Notes: generated by a model from the letters alone, not told the origin. A stretch of 58,022 nt of DNA from Paraburkholderia largidicola (GCF_013426895.1 NZ_AP023178.1:1-58022), one strand, 5' to 3'; counted from the stretch's first letter, positions 38,797-48,377 are shown. Numbers and translations are program-made.

Positions 38797-39591
38797 ATGA
38801 GTCTGACCGCACGTTTCAAAACCAAAAAGCCCGCTGCGGCAATCATCGGCGCGGGCGTGACCATGCCAGCAAAAAAGGCTGTCGCGATTGATCCGAACGA
38901 CGACCTTGCTGTGGGCAAGTGGTATCTCTCGCAAGCGCGCGAAATGGAAAAGAACGATCGCGAGAAGGAACGCCGGATCTCGAAACTTGCCTGGCGCGTT
39001 GCGGGGGCTGCTCTCGCATTTGCTGGAATCGCCCTTATTGGTGCCATCAGCTTAGCAGTCCTCAAAAGGCCAAATCCGCCGGCAGTGCTTCGAGTCGACC
39101 AGTCGACGGGGAAAGTTGACGTTTTGCCGACAACCGCGAACGGGCATGTGACGTGGCCGGAAAAGACGGATCGAGCGAATCTCCGCGCATATGTCGAAGC
39201 CCGCGAGTCATACGATTGGGAAACCATCAATGACATGCACGAGTTCGTGATGTTCGAATCGGACGGTCACGAAAAGGATCAATACGATTCGTGGCTGCGT
39301 GGTCCCGATGGTCCGCTGACGACCCTGAAAGATCAATACCGGCTGCTCGCCAAGGTGACGGCAATTACCTTCGTCGGTGACACAGCACAAGTTTTCTTCA
39401 CGGTTCGAACCAAGCCGCTTACGGCCGGAACGAAAGAGCCGGATCCGGTGAACTACATCGCGACCATCTCCTACAAGTACGTCAACGTGCCGGAAAAGAA
39501 AGACGAACAGGATATGGATCCGACTGGATACCGGACGGTGAGCTATCGGCGCGACAAGGACTGGTCGCGGTCTGGATCGGGGGATAAGTGA
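38797..39591 (+). CDS. virB8: VirB8 inner-membrane protein
   Basis: The 264-residue protein has a cytoplasmic N-terminus, one membrane helix (about 68-92) and a periplasmic NTF2-like domain with ANLRAYVEARESYDWETIN and LAKVTAITFVGDTAQVFF, typical of VirB8. It links the inner-membrane complex to the core. Last base overlaps the virB9 start. Confidence 0.9.
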   Translation: MSLTARFKTKKPAAAIIGAGVTMPAKKAVAIDPNDDLAVGKWYLSQAREMEKNDREKERRISKLAWRVAGAALAFAGIALIGAISLAVLKRPNPPAVLRVDQSTGKVDVLPTTANGHVTWPEKTDRANLRAYVEARESYDWETINDMHEFVMFESDGHEKDQYDSWLRGPDGPLTTLKDQYRLLAKVTAITFVGDTAQVFFTVRTKPLTAGTKEPDPVNYIATISYKYVNVPEKKDEQDMDPTGYRTVSYRRDKDWSRSGSGDK

Positions 39592-40436
39592 TGCGGCGTA
39601 TCGCCTCGGCCCTGCTCGGCGTGGCGTCGCTGCTCGCGACGGCAACGCCCGCCTTTGCCCTCTACAAACCGCAACCCTGCGGGAATGACCCTCATGTGCA
39701 GTGCGCGGTTTATGACCCTAACGAGGTATATCAGATCACTACCGTTGCGGGGCGGGCTACGTTGGTGGTGCTGGAGCCGGGCGAAAAGATCGTAGACAAC
39801 GGCTTCGGTATGGGCGATGGCAAGGCATGGACGGCAAGCATCAATCCGAAAGGCATCCTCATCAAGCCAAAGGAGACGAAGCCCGACACGAATCTGATGA
39901 TTGTTACAAACGTGCGCAATTACACGTTCTCGCTTGTGACGGCGAAGGACGACAAGGTGCCTACAACGTGGGTGCTGTCGTTCGACTACCCCGATTCGCG
40001 CGAGCGGGCGGTTGATGACGATGACAAGAAGCGCAGCGCGGATCGCGCCGCGATCAAGGCTCTAAAGGTAAGCGGGCCGACCGCACCCGAAAAGAATACC
40101 GCGTATTTCATGCGCGGCGATACCGACCTTGCGCCGACTGCGGCATGGGATGACGGTCGATTCACTTACTTCGAATACGCGACGACGCGGATGCTGCCGG
40201 CCGGTATCTATCGCAGGTTGCCTGACGGCAGTGAGGCGACGGTCGAATTCAACATGGACGGTGACACGATGGTTGTACATGAAACGGGAACGCTGTTCAG
40301 GCTGCGGACTGGTAACTCGGTCCTCGATATTCGCAACGATGGATATAACCCGGATCGCCCCTACAACGCAGCGGGTACGACGGTGCCGGGCACGGTGCGT
40401 GTTCTGAAGGAGGGCGGCGAACGTGTCAAGCAATAA
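39591..40436 (+). CDS. virB9: VirB9 outer-membrane core component
   Basis: The 281-residue protein has a signal peptide ending in PAFA-LYKPQ, the VirB9/CagX beta-sandwich (KGILIKPKETKPDTNLMIVT, NYTFSLVTA) and the conserved C-terminal F-TYFEYA and R-x-x-NDGYNPDR segments. It forms the core complex with VirB7 and VirB10. The GTG at 39588 is an alternative start, one codon earlier. Confidence 0.92.
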   Translation: MRRIASALLGVASLLATATPAFALYKPQPCGNDPHVQCAVYDPNEVYQITTVAGRATLVVLEPGEKIVDNGFGMGDGKAWTASINPKGILIKPKETKPDTNLMIVTNVRNYTFSLVTAKDDKVPTTWVLSFDYPDSRERAVDDDDKKRSADRAAIKALKVSGPTAPEKNTAYFMRGDTDLAPTAAWDDGRFTYFEYATTRMLPAGIYRRLPDGSEATVEFNMDGDTMVVHETGTLFRLRTGNSVLDIRNDGYNPDRPYNAAGTTVPGTVRVLKEGGERVKQ

Positions 40437-41700
40437 CGAGATCAGCGGCAGCGAAGAACGCGGCATACCCGGCACGACTACCCGGAAAAAAACACGCGTC
40501 CGCACGTTTGCAATCTTTGCGGTGGTGCTGATGGCGCTAGTGGGTGTCGTGGGGTTCTCAATCGTCACAGTAAATCGCTTCACGTCACTGAAGGTCAAGG
40601 AGAAGGCGGAAGCCCGGAAAGCGCGCTCCGACAAGCTGGCGGAATCCAACAATGCTGTCCAGGGTGATCTGTCGAACCAGATGACGAAGATCCAGCAGGA
40701 CGAAGCCAAGGCACGGGCGGCCTCGGATGCTGAGGCTGCAGCTGCTGCATCAGCTGCAGCCGCAAGCTCACTCCCGACGCCCGCCGGCGCGAGGGTTGCG
40801 ACGGGCGTAACAGGTACGTCTCTGCCGCCCTCGATGCGAGGCGGGCAGGACAACGCCGGCACCGGCAATCCAAATGCCGGGGGCGTGTCGACGGGTGATG
40901 CGATCGCGGATCGCAGGCTGCAGGGCGATGTCGTGATGTTCCCTGCCTCAGATGCAAAGGGCACGAATCCGGTGAACACCCTCCAGGACACGATAGCTGC
41001 GCTCAAGGGCGCTTCGCAAAGCAATTCTGGCGGCGGCTTCGGGGTATCAGCTGGAAAGAAAAACGCGCTCGAAGACCAGTTGACTCCCTCGACCGTGACC
41101 GTGGGGCAGGCCGCGTTGCTACCGGATCTTGATTACCTGCTGAAACGTGGCGAATTGATCCGTTGCGGGCTTATTACGCGCGTGGTGTCGACGTGGCCGG
41201 GCGCTGTCAAATGCACGATCCTCCAGGACGTGTATTCAGCAAACGGGCATACGGTGCTGGTACGTGCGGGCGCACAAGCCATCGGTGAGCAACGCAATTC
41301 TGTCATTCAGGGGCAGGCTCGGCAGTTCGTGCTGTGGGATGTGATCGATGACGGCAAGGTTGAAATTACGCTCGACTCGCCGGCAGCCGATTCGCTCGGC
41401 GGCAGCGGCATTGAAGCGTCTGTTGACAATCACTTTATGCAGCGGTTCGGCGGCGCAATCATGGTCAGCCTTATTGGTGACTTCGGAACTGCGCTGGCGA
41501 ATCGCTCGGTCGGCGGTGGCACGAACACGATCAGCCTTTCTGGCACGTCGAACGCCGCCGACAGTGCTGTCCAAGAAGTCCTGAAGAACACCATCAACAT
41601 TCCGCCGACTGCCTACACCAACCAAGGGCAGGTGACGAACATTTTCGTCGCTCGGCACGTCGATATGAGTAACGTCTATAAGGTGATTAGAGATGAGTGA
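40423..41700 (+). CDS. virB10: VirB10 core component
   Basis: The 425-residue protein has a cytoplasmic N-terminus, one membrane helix (about 27-48), a long Ala/Pro/Gly linker and a C-terminal TrbI/VirB10 domain (LLKRGELIRCGLITRVVST, VLVRAGAQAIGEQR, GGSGIEASVDNHFMQRFGG). It spans both membranes and senses ATPase activity. It starts at GTG inside the end of virB9. Confidence 0.92.
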   Translation: MSSNNEISGSEERGIPGTTTRKKTRVRTFAIFAVVLMALVGVVGFSIVTVNRFTSLKVKEKAEARKARSDKLAESNNAVQGDLSNQMTKIQQDEAKARAASDAEAAAAASAAAASSLPTPAGARVATGVTGTSLPPSMRGGQDNAGTGNPNAGGVSTGDAIADRRLQGDVVMFPASDAKGTNPVNTLQDTIAALKGASQSNSGGGFGVSAGKKNALEDQLTPSTVTVGQAALLPDLDYLLKRGELIRCGLITRVVSTWPGAVKCTILQDVYSANGHTVLVRAGAQAIGEQRNSVIQGQARQFVLWDVIDDGKVEITLDSPAADSLGGSGIEASVDNHFMQRFGGAIMVSLIGDFGTALANRSVGGGTNTISLSGTSNAADSAVQEVLKNTINIPPTAYTNQGQVTNIFVARHVDMSNVYKVIRDE

Positions 41701-42754
41701 TGTACTGGAGCCCGTCGAACAAATTGAGCGCTATGACAACACCATTACCGTGCGTTCACTGGCGGAACGCACGGGAATCGCGGAGCTGATGGCGCGCGAA
41801 GGCGTGACGGAAGTTGCTGTTAATCGGCCTTTCGAGGCGTGGACGGAATCAAGCGATGGGTGGAAGCGGCACGAGCTGCCGTCGCTGACTTTCGACCTCT
41901 GCAGGAAGCTTGCGAACGCTCTGGCGATTCTCAATAAAAAGCGGGGATTCGGTGCTGACCGGCCAATGGTGCCGTCACGCTTTCCAGACGGCGAGCGCGG
42001 CCAGCTGTGTGTCGAACCATCCGTTGAAGCGGGTACGGTCGTGTTCACGGTTCGTATTCCCAATGAACGCCGGCTGACAATGGCTGATTACATCCGCTGG
42101 GGGACGTTCGACGAGTTCCGTGCAACTGCCGGATACACCGTGCCGCCCGCAGGCGTCGAGCTGGATCCTCACCAGCTGCAGCTGCTTGCCGCGCTCGATG
42201 CTCGCGATATTCCGCTGTTTCTGCGCTTGATGGTTGAGCATGGCCTGAACGTGGTTTACGTGGGCGGTACGGGTTCCGGCAAGACAACACTGATGAAAGC
42301 GACGGCCGACATGGTTCCGGTGGAAACCCGTATCGGAACGATCGAGGACACGCACGAACTGTCTTTGCCGTTGCATCCCAACAAGGTCCATATGTTTTTC
42401 TCGGACACGCTGCCGGCGAAAGAAGTCGTCAAGTCGACGCTGCGCATGAAGTTCGATCGCGTGTTCCTCGCGGAGCTGCGAGGCGATGAGACATGGGATT
42501 ACCTCACGTTGCTGAACACGGGCCACGAGGGCGGCATGACATCGGTTCACGCAAACAACAGTGTGGCAGCGTTCCCGCGTATCGCAACCCTCATCAAACA
42601 GAGCGAGACAGGGCAAACGATGGATTACGACTACATCCTGCGCGAAGTCAAACAGACGATCGACGTTGTGCTGTTCATGAACAAGCAAAAGAAGCTGACA
42701 GAGGTTTATTACAACCCGGTCGAGAAGTGGAAGATGCAAAGGGGGCTGGCATGA
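41693..42754 (+). CDS. virB11: VirB11 secretion ATPase
   Basis: The 353-residue hexameric ATPase shows Walker A VGGTGSGKTTL (about residue 190), the Asp-box VETRIGTIEDTHELSLP, Walker B RVFLAELRGDE and His-box TGHEGGMTSVHANN. It switches the channel between pilus assembly and DNA transfer. Overlaps virB10 by 8 bases and the next gene by 4. Confidence 0.94.
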   Translation: MSDVLEPVEQIERYDNTITVRSLAERTGIAELMAREGVTEVAVNRPFEAWTESSDGWKRHELPSLTFDLCRKLANALAILNKKRGFGADRPMVPSRFPDGERGQLCVEPSVEAGTVVFTVRIPNERRLTMADYIRWGTFDEFRATAGYTVPPAGVELDPHQLQLLAALDARDIPLFLRLMVEHGLNVVYVGGTGSGKTTLMKATADMVPVETRIGTIEDTHELSLPLHPNKVHMFFSDTLPAKEVVKSTLRMKFDRVFLAELRGDETWDYLTLLNTGHEGGMTSVHANNSVAAFPRIATLIKQSETGQTMDYDYILREVKQTIDVVLFMNKQKKLTEVYYNPVEKWKMQRGLA

Positions 42755-43128
42755 ATTCCAGATCTGCAGGCGGTAGCGGAAACCTCGGGCGAAATCTTGC
42801 AGTAGTCGCAGTGGTCCTGCTCGCATTGTGTGCGTCCACTCTCGGCGGTCAGTTCATGGGCAGCGCGATCTTTGCGAAGCTCGAAAAGCTGCCGCCGTCG
42901 ATCGCCGGCATCACGACACTATACGAATACTGGATGGCCTTCGGGACGGTCAACCACGTCAGGCGCGCGCTCGCGTTTAGCAGTTTCGTTGCAGGCCTCG
43001 TCGCGCTTGCGCCGCTCATTATCCTGCTCGCGGTTTTCATTATCAGCAAGCAGCGCTCATTGCATGGTGACGCGCGCTTTGCGACGGTTCGCGAAATCCG
43101 CGAATCCGGCCTTGTGGAGAAACAGTAA
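42751..43128 (+). CDS. Split VirD4: N-terminal membrane part
   Basis: The 125-residue protein has two membrane helices (about 17-38 and 75-98), separated by a periplasmic loop, and ends in QRSLHGDARFATVREIRESG. That is exactly the N-terminal segment of VirD4/TraG coupling proteins up to the point where the ATPase domain starts. The stop TAA overlaps the next ATG (TAATG), so translation can reinitiate. The frames differ, so this is either a true two-piece coupling protein or a small indel. Confidence 0.75.
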   Translation: MNSRSAGGSGNLGRNLAVVAVVLLALCASTLGGQFMGSAIFAKLEKLPPSIAGITTLYEYWMAFGTVNHVRRALAFSSFVAGLVALAPLIILLAVFIISKQRSLHGDARFATVREIRESGLVEKQ

Positions 43129-44780
43129 TGAGTCAAGCACCGGGTCTGATTGTCGGCTGGCACAAGAAGCTGGGCTATCTCGTATTCAGGGGGCAGCAAT
43201 TCGTATCGCTCATTGCGCCTACCCGCTCCGGTAAGGGCGTGGGCTTTGTGATCCCGAATCTTCTCACCTATCCTGATTCGATGATCGTCCTTGATGTGAA
43301 GCTGGAAAACTACAAGTACACCTCGAAATTTCGGGCAGAACACGGGCAGGAGGTTTATCTTTTCGCGCCGTTTTCTGAGGACGGCCGCACGCATCGCTGG
43401 AATATGTTCGACGCTGTACGCAAACGTCCGCAACACCTTTGGTTTGGCGATCTGCTCACGCTGGCGGAATCGTATTACCCCAGCGATGTCGACCCGAAAA
43501 CGAAGTTCTTCAACGATAGTTCGCGCAATCTGTTCGTCGGGCTCGCGCTTCTCCTGTTGGAAACACCGTCGTTGCCGTGCACGCCGGCCGAAATCTTCCG
43601 CCAGGGGTCCGGGTACGGTAAGCCGATCAAGACGCATATCAAGGAGATGATCGACAAGCGCAACGGCGACAACCAGCAGCGCCCGCTGTCCGCAGAATGT
43701 CTGGATGCGCTGAATCGCTTCCTGCAGATCCCAGACATAACGCTTGGCAACGTGCTTGCAACGTTCAATGCGCCGCTGCTCATCTTCGCGGATCCGATCG
43801 TGGATGCCGCAACGAGTGTGTCTGACTTCGATCTGGGCGAAGTGCGCAGCAAGCGCATGACGATCTATTTCGGGGTGCAGCCGGATCGTCTGCAGGGCGG
43901 CGACGCGGGTTTGCTTATCAACCTGTTCTATTCGCAGGCGCTGATTCTCAACATGCGCGAGCTGCCGCAAAACAATCCGGCGCTGAAGTATCAATGCACG
44001 CTGCTGAACGATGAAATCCCGGCCGTTGGGCGTCTCGCCGTCATTGCGAAGTCGAACGCCTACATCGCCGGCTACAACATGCGCCTGGCGACCATCGCGC
44101 AGTCGCAGTCGCAGCTGGAAGACGAAAAGCTGTATGGCAAGCACGGCGCCAAAACGCTGTTGACGAACCACGCCCTGCAGATGATGTATCCGCCTCGCGA
44201 GCAATCCGAAGCTGAGGAATATTCCAAGATGCTCGGCACGTACACGATGAAGGCTCGCGGCCGGTCGCGTAGTCGGGGTAAAGGGTCTAGCACGAGTATC
44301 AACGAGTCGGACCAGAAGCGTCCGCTGATGATGCCGCAAGAGCTGCGCGAGATGAAGAAAAACCAGATGATTATTTCGCTCGAAAACACCAAGCCGATCC
44401 AGTGTGAGAAAGCGTATTTCTACGCCGACACGCTCTTTACCGATCGGCTGAAGGCGTTGAGTCCATATCTGGCCGCCGTCGAAACGAAGTTGCCGACGCA
44501 AAAGCAGCTGGAGCACGCGGCATTCGTGCTGTGCGAGTTGCAGAGCGATGTTCCGACGCTCGATCTTGCTGCGCTCTATGCGGCTGCTCAAAAACCTCGT
44601 ACCGCGCCTGTAGCGCTTCGTCCCGTGAAGACGGGCGATCTTGCCGCACTAAAGGTTTCGGACATCGCGAACTATGAACAGATGAAAGAAAGCCTGTTCA
44701 AGTTGCTGCCGGGGTTCGCCAATGTCCAGAAAGCGATGTCTGCAGTTTCCAGTGCTAACGCTGCAGCTGTTGCCAGCTGA
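43128..44780 (+). CDS. virD4: Split VirD4: ATPase part of the coupling protein
   Basis: The 550-residue protein starts shortly before Walker A (LIAPTRSGKGVGFVIPNLL at residues about 28-46), and includes SMIVLDVKLENYKYTS, LLNDEIPAVGRL (Walker B), and STSINESDQKRPLMMPQELR. These are VirD4/TraG type IV coupling proteins, which bring the relaxosome to the channel. It lacks the N-terminal membrane helices, which are encoded by the preceding gene, coupled by TAATG. Confidence 0.9.
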   Translation: MSQAPGLIVGWHKKLGYLVFRGQQFVSLIAPTRSGKGVGFVIPNLLTYPDSMIVLDVKLENYKYTSKFRAEHGQEVYLFAPFSEDGRTHRWNMFDAVRKRPQHLWFGDLLTLAESYYPSDVDPKTKFFNDSSRNLFVGLALLLLETPSLPCTPAEIFRQGSGYGKPIKTHIKEMIDKRNGDNQQRPLSAECLDALNRFLQIPDITLGNVLATFNAPLLIFADPIVDAATSVSDFDLGEVRSKRMTIYFGVQPDRLQGGDAGLLINLFYSQALILNMRELPQNNPALKYQCTLLNDEIPAVGRLAVIAKSNAYIAGYNMRLATIAQSQSQLEDEKLYGKHGAKTLLTNHALQMMYPPREQSEAEEYSKMLGTYTMKARGRSRSRGKGSSTSINESDQKRPLMMPQELREMKKNQMIISLENTKPIQCEKAYFYADTLFTDRLKALSPYLAAVETKLPTQKQLEHAAFVLCELQSDVPTLDLAALYAAAQKPRTAPVALRPVKTGDLAALKVSDIANYEQMKESLFKLLPGFANVQKAMSAVSSANAAAVAS

Positions 44781-44818
44781 GCCCAACAACTAACTTCAAA
44801 CAATCCAAGGGGTGATTC

Positions 44819-47800
44819 GTGAGTGCAAGAACAGACTTTTTTGCAGCAATCTATGACGGCGATGAGGCGAAGGCACGCGAGATTTTTGCTGATGGGCAGC
44901 TGGACGCCGACATTCGAGACGGACGCATTGGTGTAACGACGCCGGCTTTGTCGCTTGCCGTGCGAAGCGGCATGCTGGATCTGACGCGCGACCTGTTGAA
45001 CCAGGGCGCAAACCCCAATCTTTTCGACTCCGTACAAGCGCCTGTTCACTATGCCCGGTCCAAAGAGATGATCGAGCTACTGGCCGGCGCTGGTGCGGAT
45101 CTGAACGCTGCGACGCTCAAGGAAATGGATGATCCGATTCTGGTCCGCAAGGGGTCGACGCCGCTGCATCTTGCCGTGACCAACAATCGGCCGGAAATGG
45201 TGACTGCGCTGCTCGCGCACAACGCGAATCCGCAGATGCAGGACGCTGCTTATCGCATACCGGAACAGTACGCGGAGAACCAACCGGAAACGCTGGCGGC
45301 GCTGCAGGCAGCGCGCGGCGTGCGTCAAGACCCGCCTGCTCAAGCTCCTGCCGCCATCGAGCCCGACCTTGCCATCGAGCCCGACCTTGCCATCGAGCCC
45401 GACCTTGCCGCCGATCGGGGCAATTCCGAACAACCTGTAGCCCAGGACGGGCCGGGTGAAATGTGGGACCTGAAAAATACCGAAGACTGGCAGAAGTTCA
45501 TAAACGATCCGACGCGCTATGGCACGCCTTACACGGGGCAGGAGGATTACTCGAGGTGGGTAGGGGATCCGGCCGAATTCGAGGCAGCGGTAGTGGCCCG
45601 TCAGGCTGGATCGAAGTACACACTGCAAGAAGTACGTGCCCAGATGTACCCGTTCTACAAGCGTCAGCCTGATTTTTCGCTTCAGGGGCTGCGCGATCCC
45701 GTGCGCTTCGAACTGGCAGCACAGGATTATGTCCGCGTGACGCATGAGGCCGGTATGCCGATGACGATTCAAGTTGCGCGACATCATCTTAATCAGGAGC
45801 GCATCGAGGCCGAAGTGCAGGTAGCAGCGATTAAGCCCGAAGTGGCGGCAAAGATGGAGGCGAATCGGTTGTCGTGGGCTAAGACACTCGCGGATTGGGA
45901 GAGTAGAGGGATTGCAAAGCGACCCCAAACCCGATTTGACGACGCCACGCGAGCTATCGAGCGTGCTGAACTCGAAAGGTCCGTCGCGCAGGGGGAGCCC
46001 GTTAACACTCAACGGGCTCTGCAAGTCGACATCGCATATGCCGATCTGCCGCGCGTGCAGGTCGGAGCGGATCCCGATAGCTACGTGAATCTCACTGCGC
46101 AGCAAAGCCGCGATTTGGCTGACCAGATGGGCGTTACAGCTGACATCGAAGCTGCGTTCGCAGATGGTCATAGCAGTGCTGAGGTCGTCAAGATCCTAGG
46201 TGATCGTCTGCAATCGGTCGACGCTTCTGCCCGTGGGTCGTTCTTGCAAGATGTCAGGGGGACGCTGGGCATTCCGTCTATGTTTGCTGAAGGGGAGGCG
46301 GCCTTTGCGGAGTGGAAGGCCGCTAGAGAAGAACGGATCCTTTTCGATGACGCGCATGTGGTCAAGGTCGAATATCCGTCCGCGCTGGTGGCGGGGCCTT
46401 CCGTCGCCGCGCCTGCAGCTGCTGAGCCTGCTGTTGCCGCGCCTGCAGCTGCTGAGCCTGCTGTTGCCGCGCCTGCAGCTGCTGAGCCTGCTGTTGCCGC
46501 GCCTGCAGCTGCTGGGCCCGCTGTTGCCGCGCCTGCAGCTGCTGAGCCCGCTGTTGCCGCGCCTGCAGCTGCTGAGCCTGCTGTTGCCGCGCCTGCAGCT
46601 GCTGAGCCCGCTGTTCCCGCGCCTGCAGCTGCTGAGCCTGCCGTTGCCGCGCCTGCAACTGCTGGGCCTGCTGTTGCCGCGCCGGCAGCTGGGGATGCGG
46701 ATCTGGCTGACCGCGTAAATGCGCTCATCGCAGGCATCGAGCCGGAATACATCGACGCGGGCGACCAACTTGCACAGCAGCTGGGCGTGGCAGGGGGAAG
46801 TGAGCCGGCGAAAACGCCGACGATCGATCTGGACTCCCACATGCGCAATACGCAGACTGAAGACGGGCGCGTAAATTTCGGCGCAGCGGCCTTGGCTCTG
46901 CGCGCGGACGTGGCCCAAAAGCTGGCCGATGGCAAACCCGCTCTGGTGGAAATAGGCGGGGAAGTTCGCGAAGTGGAGCGCCTTGCCGGTGAGGCTGAGC
47001 CTGACGTGATGGTTACGAAGGATGGCCGCGAATGGAGCATGACGGATCTGCTCCAAGACAAGGATCTTAGAAACATCGAACGTGCCCGAAAAGCGCGGCA
47101 AGAAGTTAGCCAAGGCGCTCCTGCCGGTGGACAGGACCAGGGCGACAGCAAACGCCCCCGCCCGATTATGACCAAGGACGGTTACGAGCTACCGAAAGAG
47201 GTAGAGGCGCAATACGTCGCTGTTGACGGGAAGTTTGTCGACCGCAAGACGGAGCAGATTGGATTCGAGGATAGCGGCCGGAAGCTGTCGACCCGTGCCG
47301 AAGATCGCAAAACAATCGAAAGCATGATTGCGGTTGCTGAGGCGAAGAACTGGACAACCGTGCATCTACAGGGTACTGACGAATTTCGTCAGCAAGCATG
47401 GATTGCTGCAGAAGTCGCGGGCCTGAAAACGAGTGGCTATGAACCTACCGCGCAAGATCGCGCGGCCGTCGAGGCGCGCCGTGAAGAAATGCGGATCTCG
47501 GCCGGCAAGAAGGCCGAACAGCAACGGGATAACTCCATCGAGGCGCGCGACCGCGAAAAGCAAGTCGAAGCACCGGGCAGAGACAAGGCACAGCAACCGG
47601 CGAAGGATCAGCAGCCGGCACGAGAACAGAAGCCCACGCCGGCAGAGCCTGACAAGTCGCAAACGGCGGCATTTGAACTGACCGCAGACCAGAAGGCTGC
47701 AGTTGCAGCCGGCAAGCCTATCGAAATGACGGCGGAACAGAGAGCTGAGGCGGCAGAGATGGCCAAATTCTTCCGCGACGAAAGCGCACGGATGGAACTG

Positions 47801-48298
47801 GCTGACCTGACTGCACGGCTTGCTGACCCTGCTAAGCGTCGCGAGCATGCGCGCGACCTGTTGCGCTCCGTTGGCCGTGACCCGTCCGAATTCTTCGATG
47901 ACAAAGGCAATGTCAAGCCCGCATCAGAACAGAGCCGGGAGAAGACAGAACCGGAAACGCCGGCTGCTGGCAACAAGGAAAAGGAACAGGCTGTTGATGC
48001 AGCGGGTGCGTCGAGCGCCCCGGCAGAAAAAATTCGGTCGGAGTCCGCTAAAGAAGTCGTTGCGCGCATGACGCTGGAAAGCATGATGACCGAGATGGGC
48101 CTGCCGGAAGCAGACAGACAGGCATTCCGCGATCAGCTGAGTGCGAGCATTTCGGATGCACACGCCAAGGGCGTCGAGCTGGACATACCCGAGCCAATGA
48201 TTATTGATCGGTCGCACCACGCCTCGCAAAACTCGATTCAAACCAGCGTGACGCATCCGCAACCGCAGCACGCTCAATCGCAGGATTTCGACCGATAA
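44819..48298 (+). CDS. Large ankyrin-repeat/LPD7 polyvalent protein
   Basis: This 1159-residue protein begins at GTG 44819 (AAGGGG 6 bases upstream). Residues 1-165 form ankyrin-type repeats (TPALSLAVRSGMLDLTRDLL, GSTPLHLAVTNNRPEMVTAL). EPDLAI repeats follow near 180-200, an unknown helical domain at about 210-500, and nine AAPAAAEPAV decapeptides at about 525-620. An LPD7 domain lies at about 790-870 (EVEAQYVAVDGKFVDRKTEQ ... NWTTVHLQGTDEFRQQAW), then a charged helical C-terminus. LPD domains mark polyvalent proteins that travel with DNA in conjugation or infection. Together with its place right after virD4, this suggests a protein sent to recipients through the secretion system; that is an inference. 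Confidence 0.7.
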   Translation: MSARTDFFAAIYDGDEAKAREIFADGQLDADIRDGRIGVTTPALSLAVRSGMLDLTRDLLNQGANPNLFDSVQAPVHYARSKEMIELLAGAGADLNAATLKEMDDPILVRKGSTPLHLAVTNNRPEMVTALLAHNANPQMQDAAYRIPEQYAENQPETLAALQAARGVRQDPPAQAPAAIEPDLAIEPDLAIEPDLAADRGNSEQPVAQDGPGEMWDLKNTEDWQKFINDPTRYGTPYTGQEDYSRWVGDPAEFEAAVVARQAGSKYTLQEVRAQMYPFYKRQPDFSLQGLRDPVRFELAAQDYVRVTHEAGMPMTIQVARHHLNQERIEAEVQVAAIKPEVAAKMEANRLSWAKTLADWESRGIAKRPQTRFDDATRAIERAELERSVAQGEPVNTQRALQVDIAYADLPRVQVGADPDSYVNLTAQQSRDLADQMGVTADIEAAFADGHSSAEVVKILGDRLQSVDASARGSFLQDVRGTLGIPSMFAEGEAAFAEWKAAREERILFDDAHVVKVEYPSALVAGPSVAAPAAAEPAVAAPAAAEPAVAAPAAAEPAVAAPAAAGPAVAAPAAAEPAVAAPAAAEPAVAAPAAAEPAVPAPAAAEPAVAAPATAGPAVAAPAAGDADLADRVNALIAGIEPEYIDAGDQLAQQLGVAGGSEPAKTPTIDLDSHMRNTQTEDGRVNFGAAALALRADVAQKLADGKPALVEIGGEVREVERLAGEAEPDVMVTKDGREWSMTDLLQDKDLRNIERARKARQEVSQGAPAGGQDQGDSKRPRPIMTKDGYELPKEVEAQYVAVDGKFVDRKTEQIGFEDSGRKLSTRAEDRKTIESMIAVAEAKNWTTVHLQGTDEFRQQAWIAAEVAGLKTSGYEPTAQDRAAVEARREEMRISAGKKAEQQRDNSIEARDREKQVEAPGRDKAQQPAKDQQPAREQKPTPAEPDKSQTAAFELTADQKAAVAAGKPIEMTAEQRAEAAEMAKFFRDESARMELADLTARLADPAKRREHARDLLRSVGRDPSEFFDDKGNVKPASEQSREKTEPETPAAGNKEKEQAVDAAGASSAPAEKIRSESAKEVVARMTLESMMTEMGLPEADRQAFRDQLSASISDAHAKGVELDIPEPMIIDRSHHASQNSIQTSVTHPQPQHAQSQDFDR
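45357..45410 (+). repeat. Three 18-bp direct repeats in the ankyrin/LPD7 gene
   Basis: CATCGAGCCCGACCTTGC repeated three times, encoding IEPDLA units. It may vary in number. Confidence 0.65.
46396..46690 (+). repeat. 30-bp coding repeats (AAPAAAEPAV) in the ankyrin/LPD7 gene
   Basis: Nine near-identical 30-bp units plus a partial tenth with core GCGCCTGCAGCTGCTGAGCC. They encode a rigid Ala/Pro spacer between the middle domain and the C-terminal part. DNA identity is high, so copy number could change by recombination. Confidence 0.8.
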
Positions 48299-48310
48299 AT
48301 CTCGCCACGT

Positions 48311-48330
48311 ATCATTTAACGGACTATACT
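48311..48330 (+). promoter_or_regulatory. Promoter of stbB-stbC with shared motif
   Basis: TTTAACGGACTATA (48315-48328) includes the start of a TATACT -10 (48325-48330) and is identical to 4801-4814. No good -35 is seen at the right distance, so an activator or the shared motif may be needed. Confidence 0.5.
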
Positions 48331-48361
48331 TAGGCCCGTGAGGCAGCTGTTGTTTGCTGAT

Positions 48362-48377
48362 TTTCGCGGGCGCGAAA
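48362..48377. promoter_or_regulatory. 16-bp palindrome, copy 11 (before stbB)
   Basis: Perfect TTTCGCG-GG-CGCGAAA, 28 bases upstream of the stbB start and downstream of the -10, a position that would block transcription. Confidence 0.6.

Noticed and set aside
42849..44591. 580-residue minus-strand frame opposite virD4
   Set aside because: It is the shadow of a GC-rich coding region; the plus strand has clear VirD4 motifs.
46168..47175. Minus-strand Ala/Gly-rich frames opposite the ankyrin/LPD7 gene
   Set aside because: They mirror the 30-bp coding repeats; no motifs or ribosome site.
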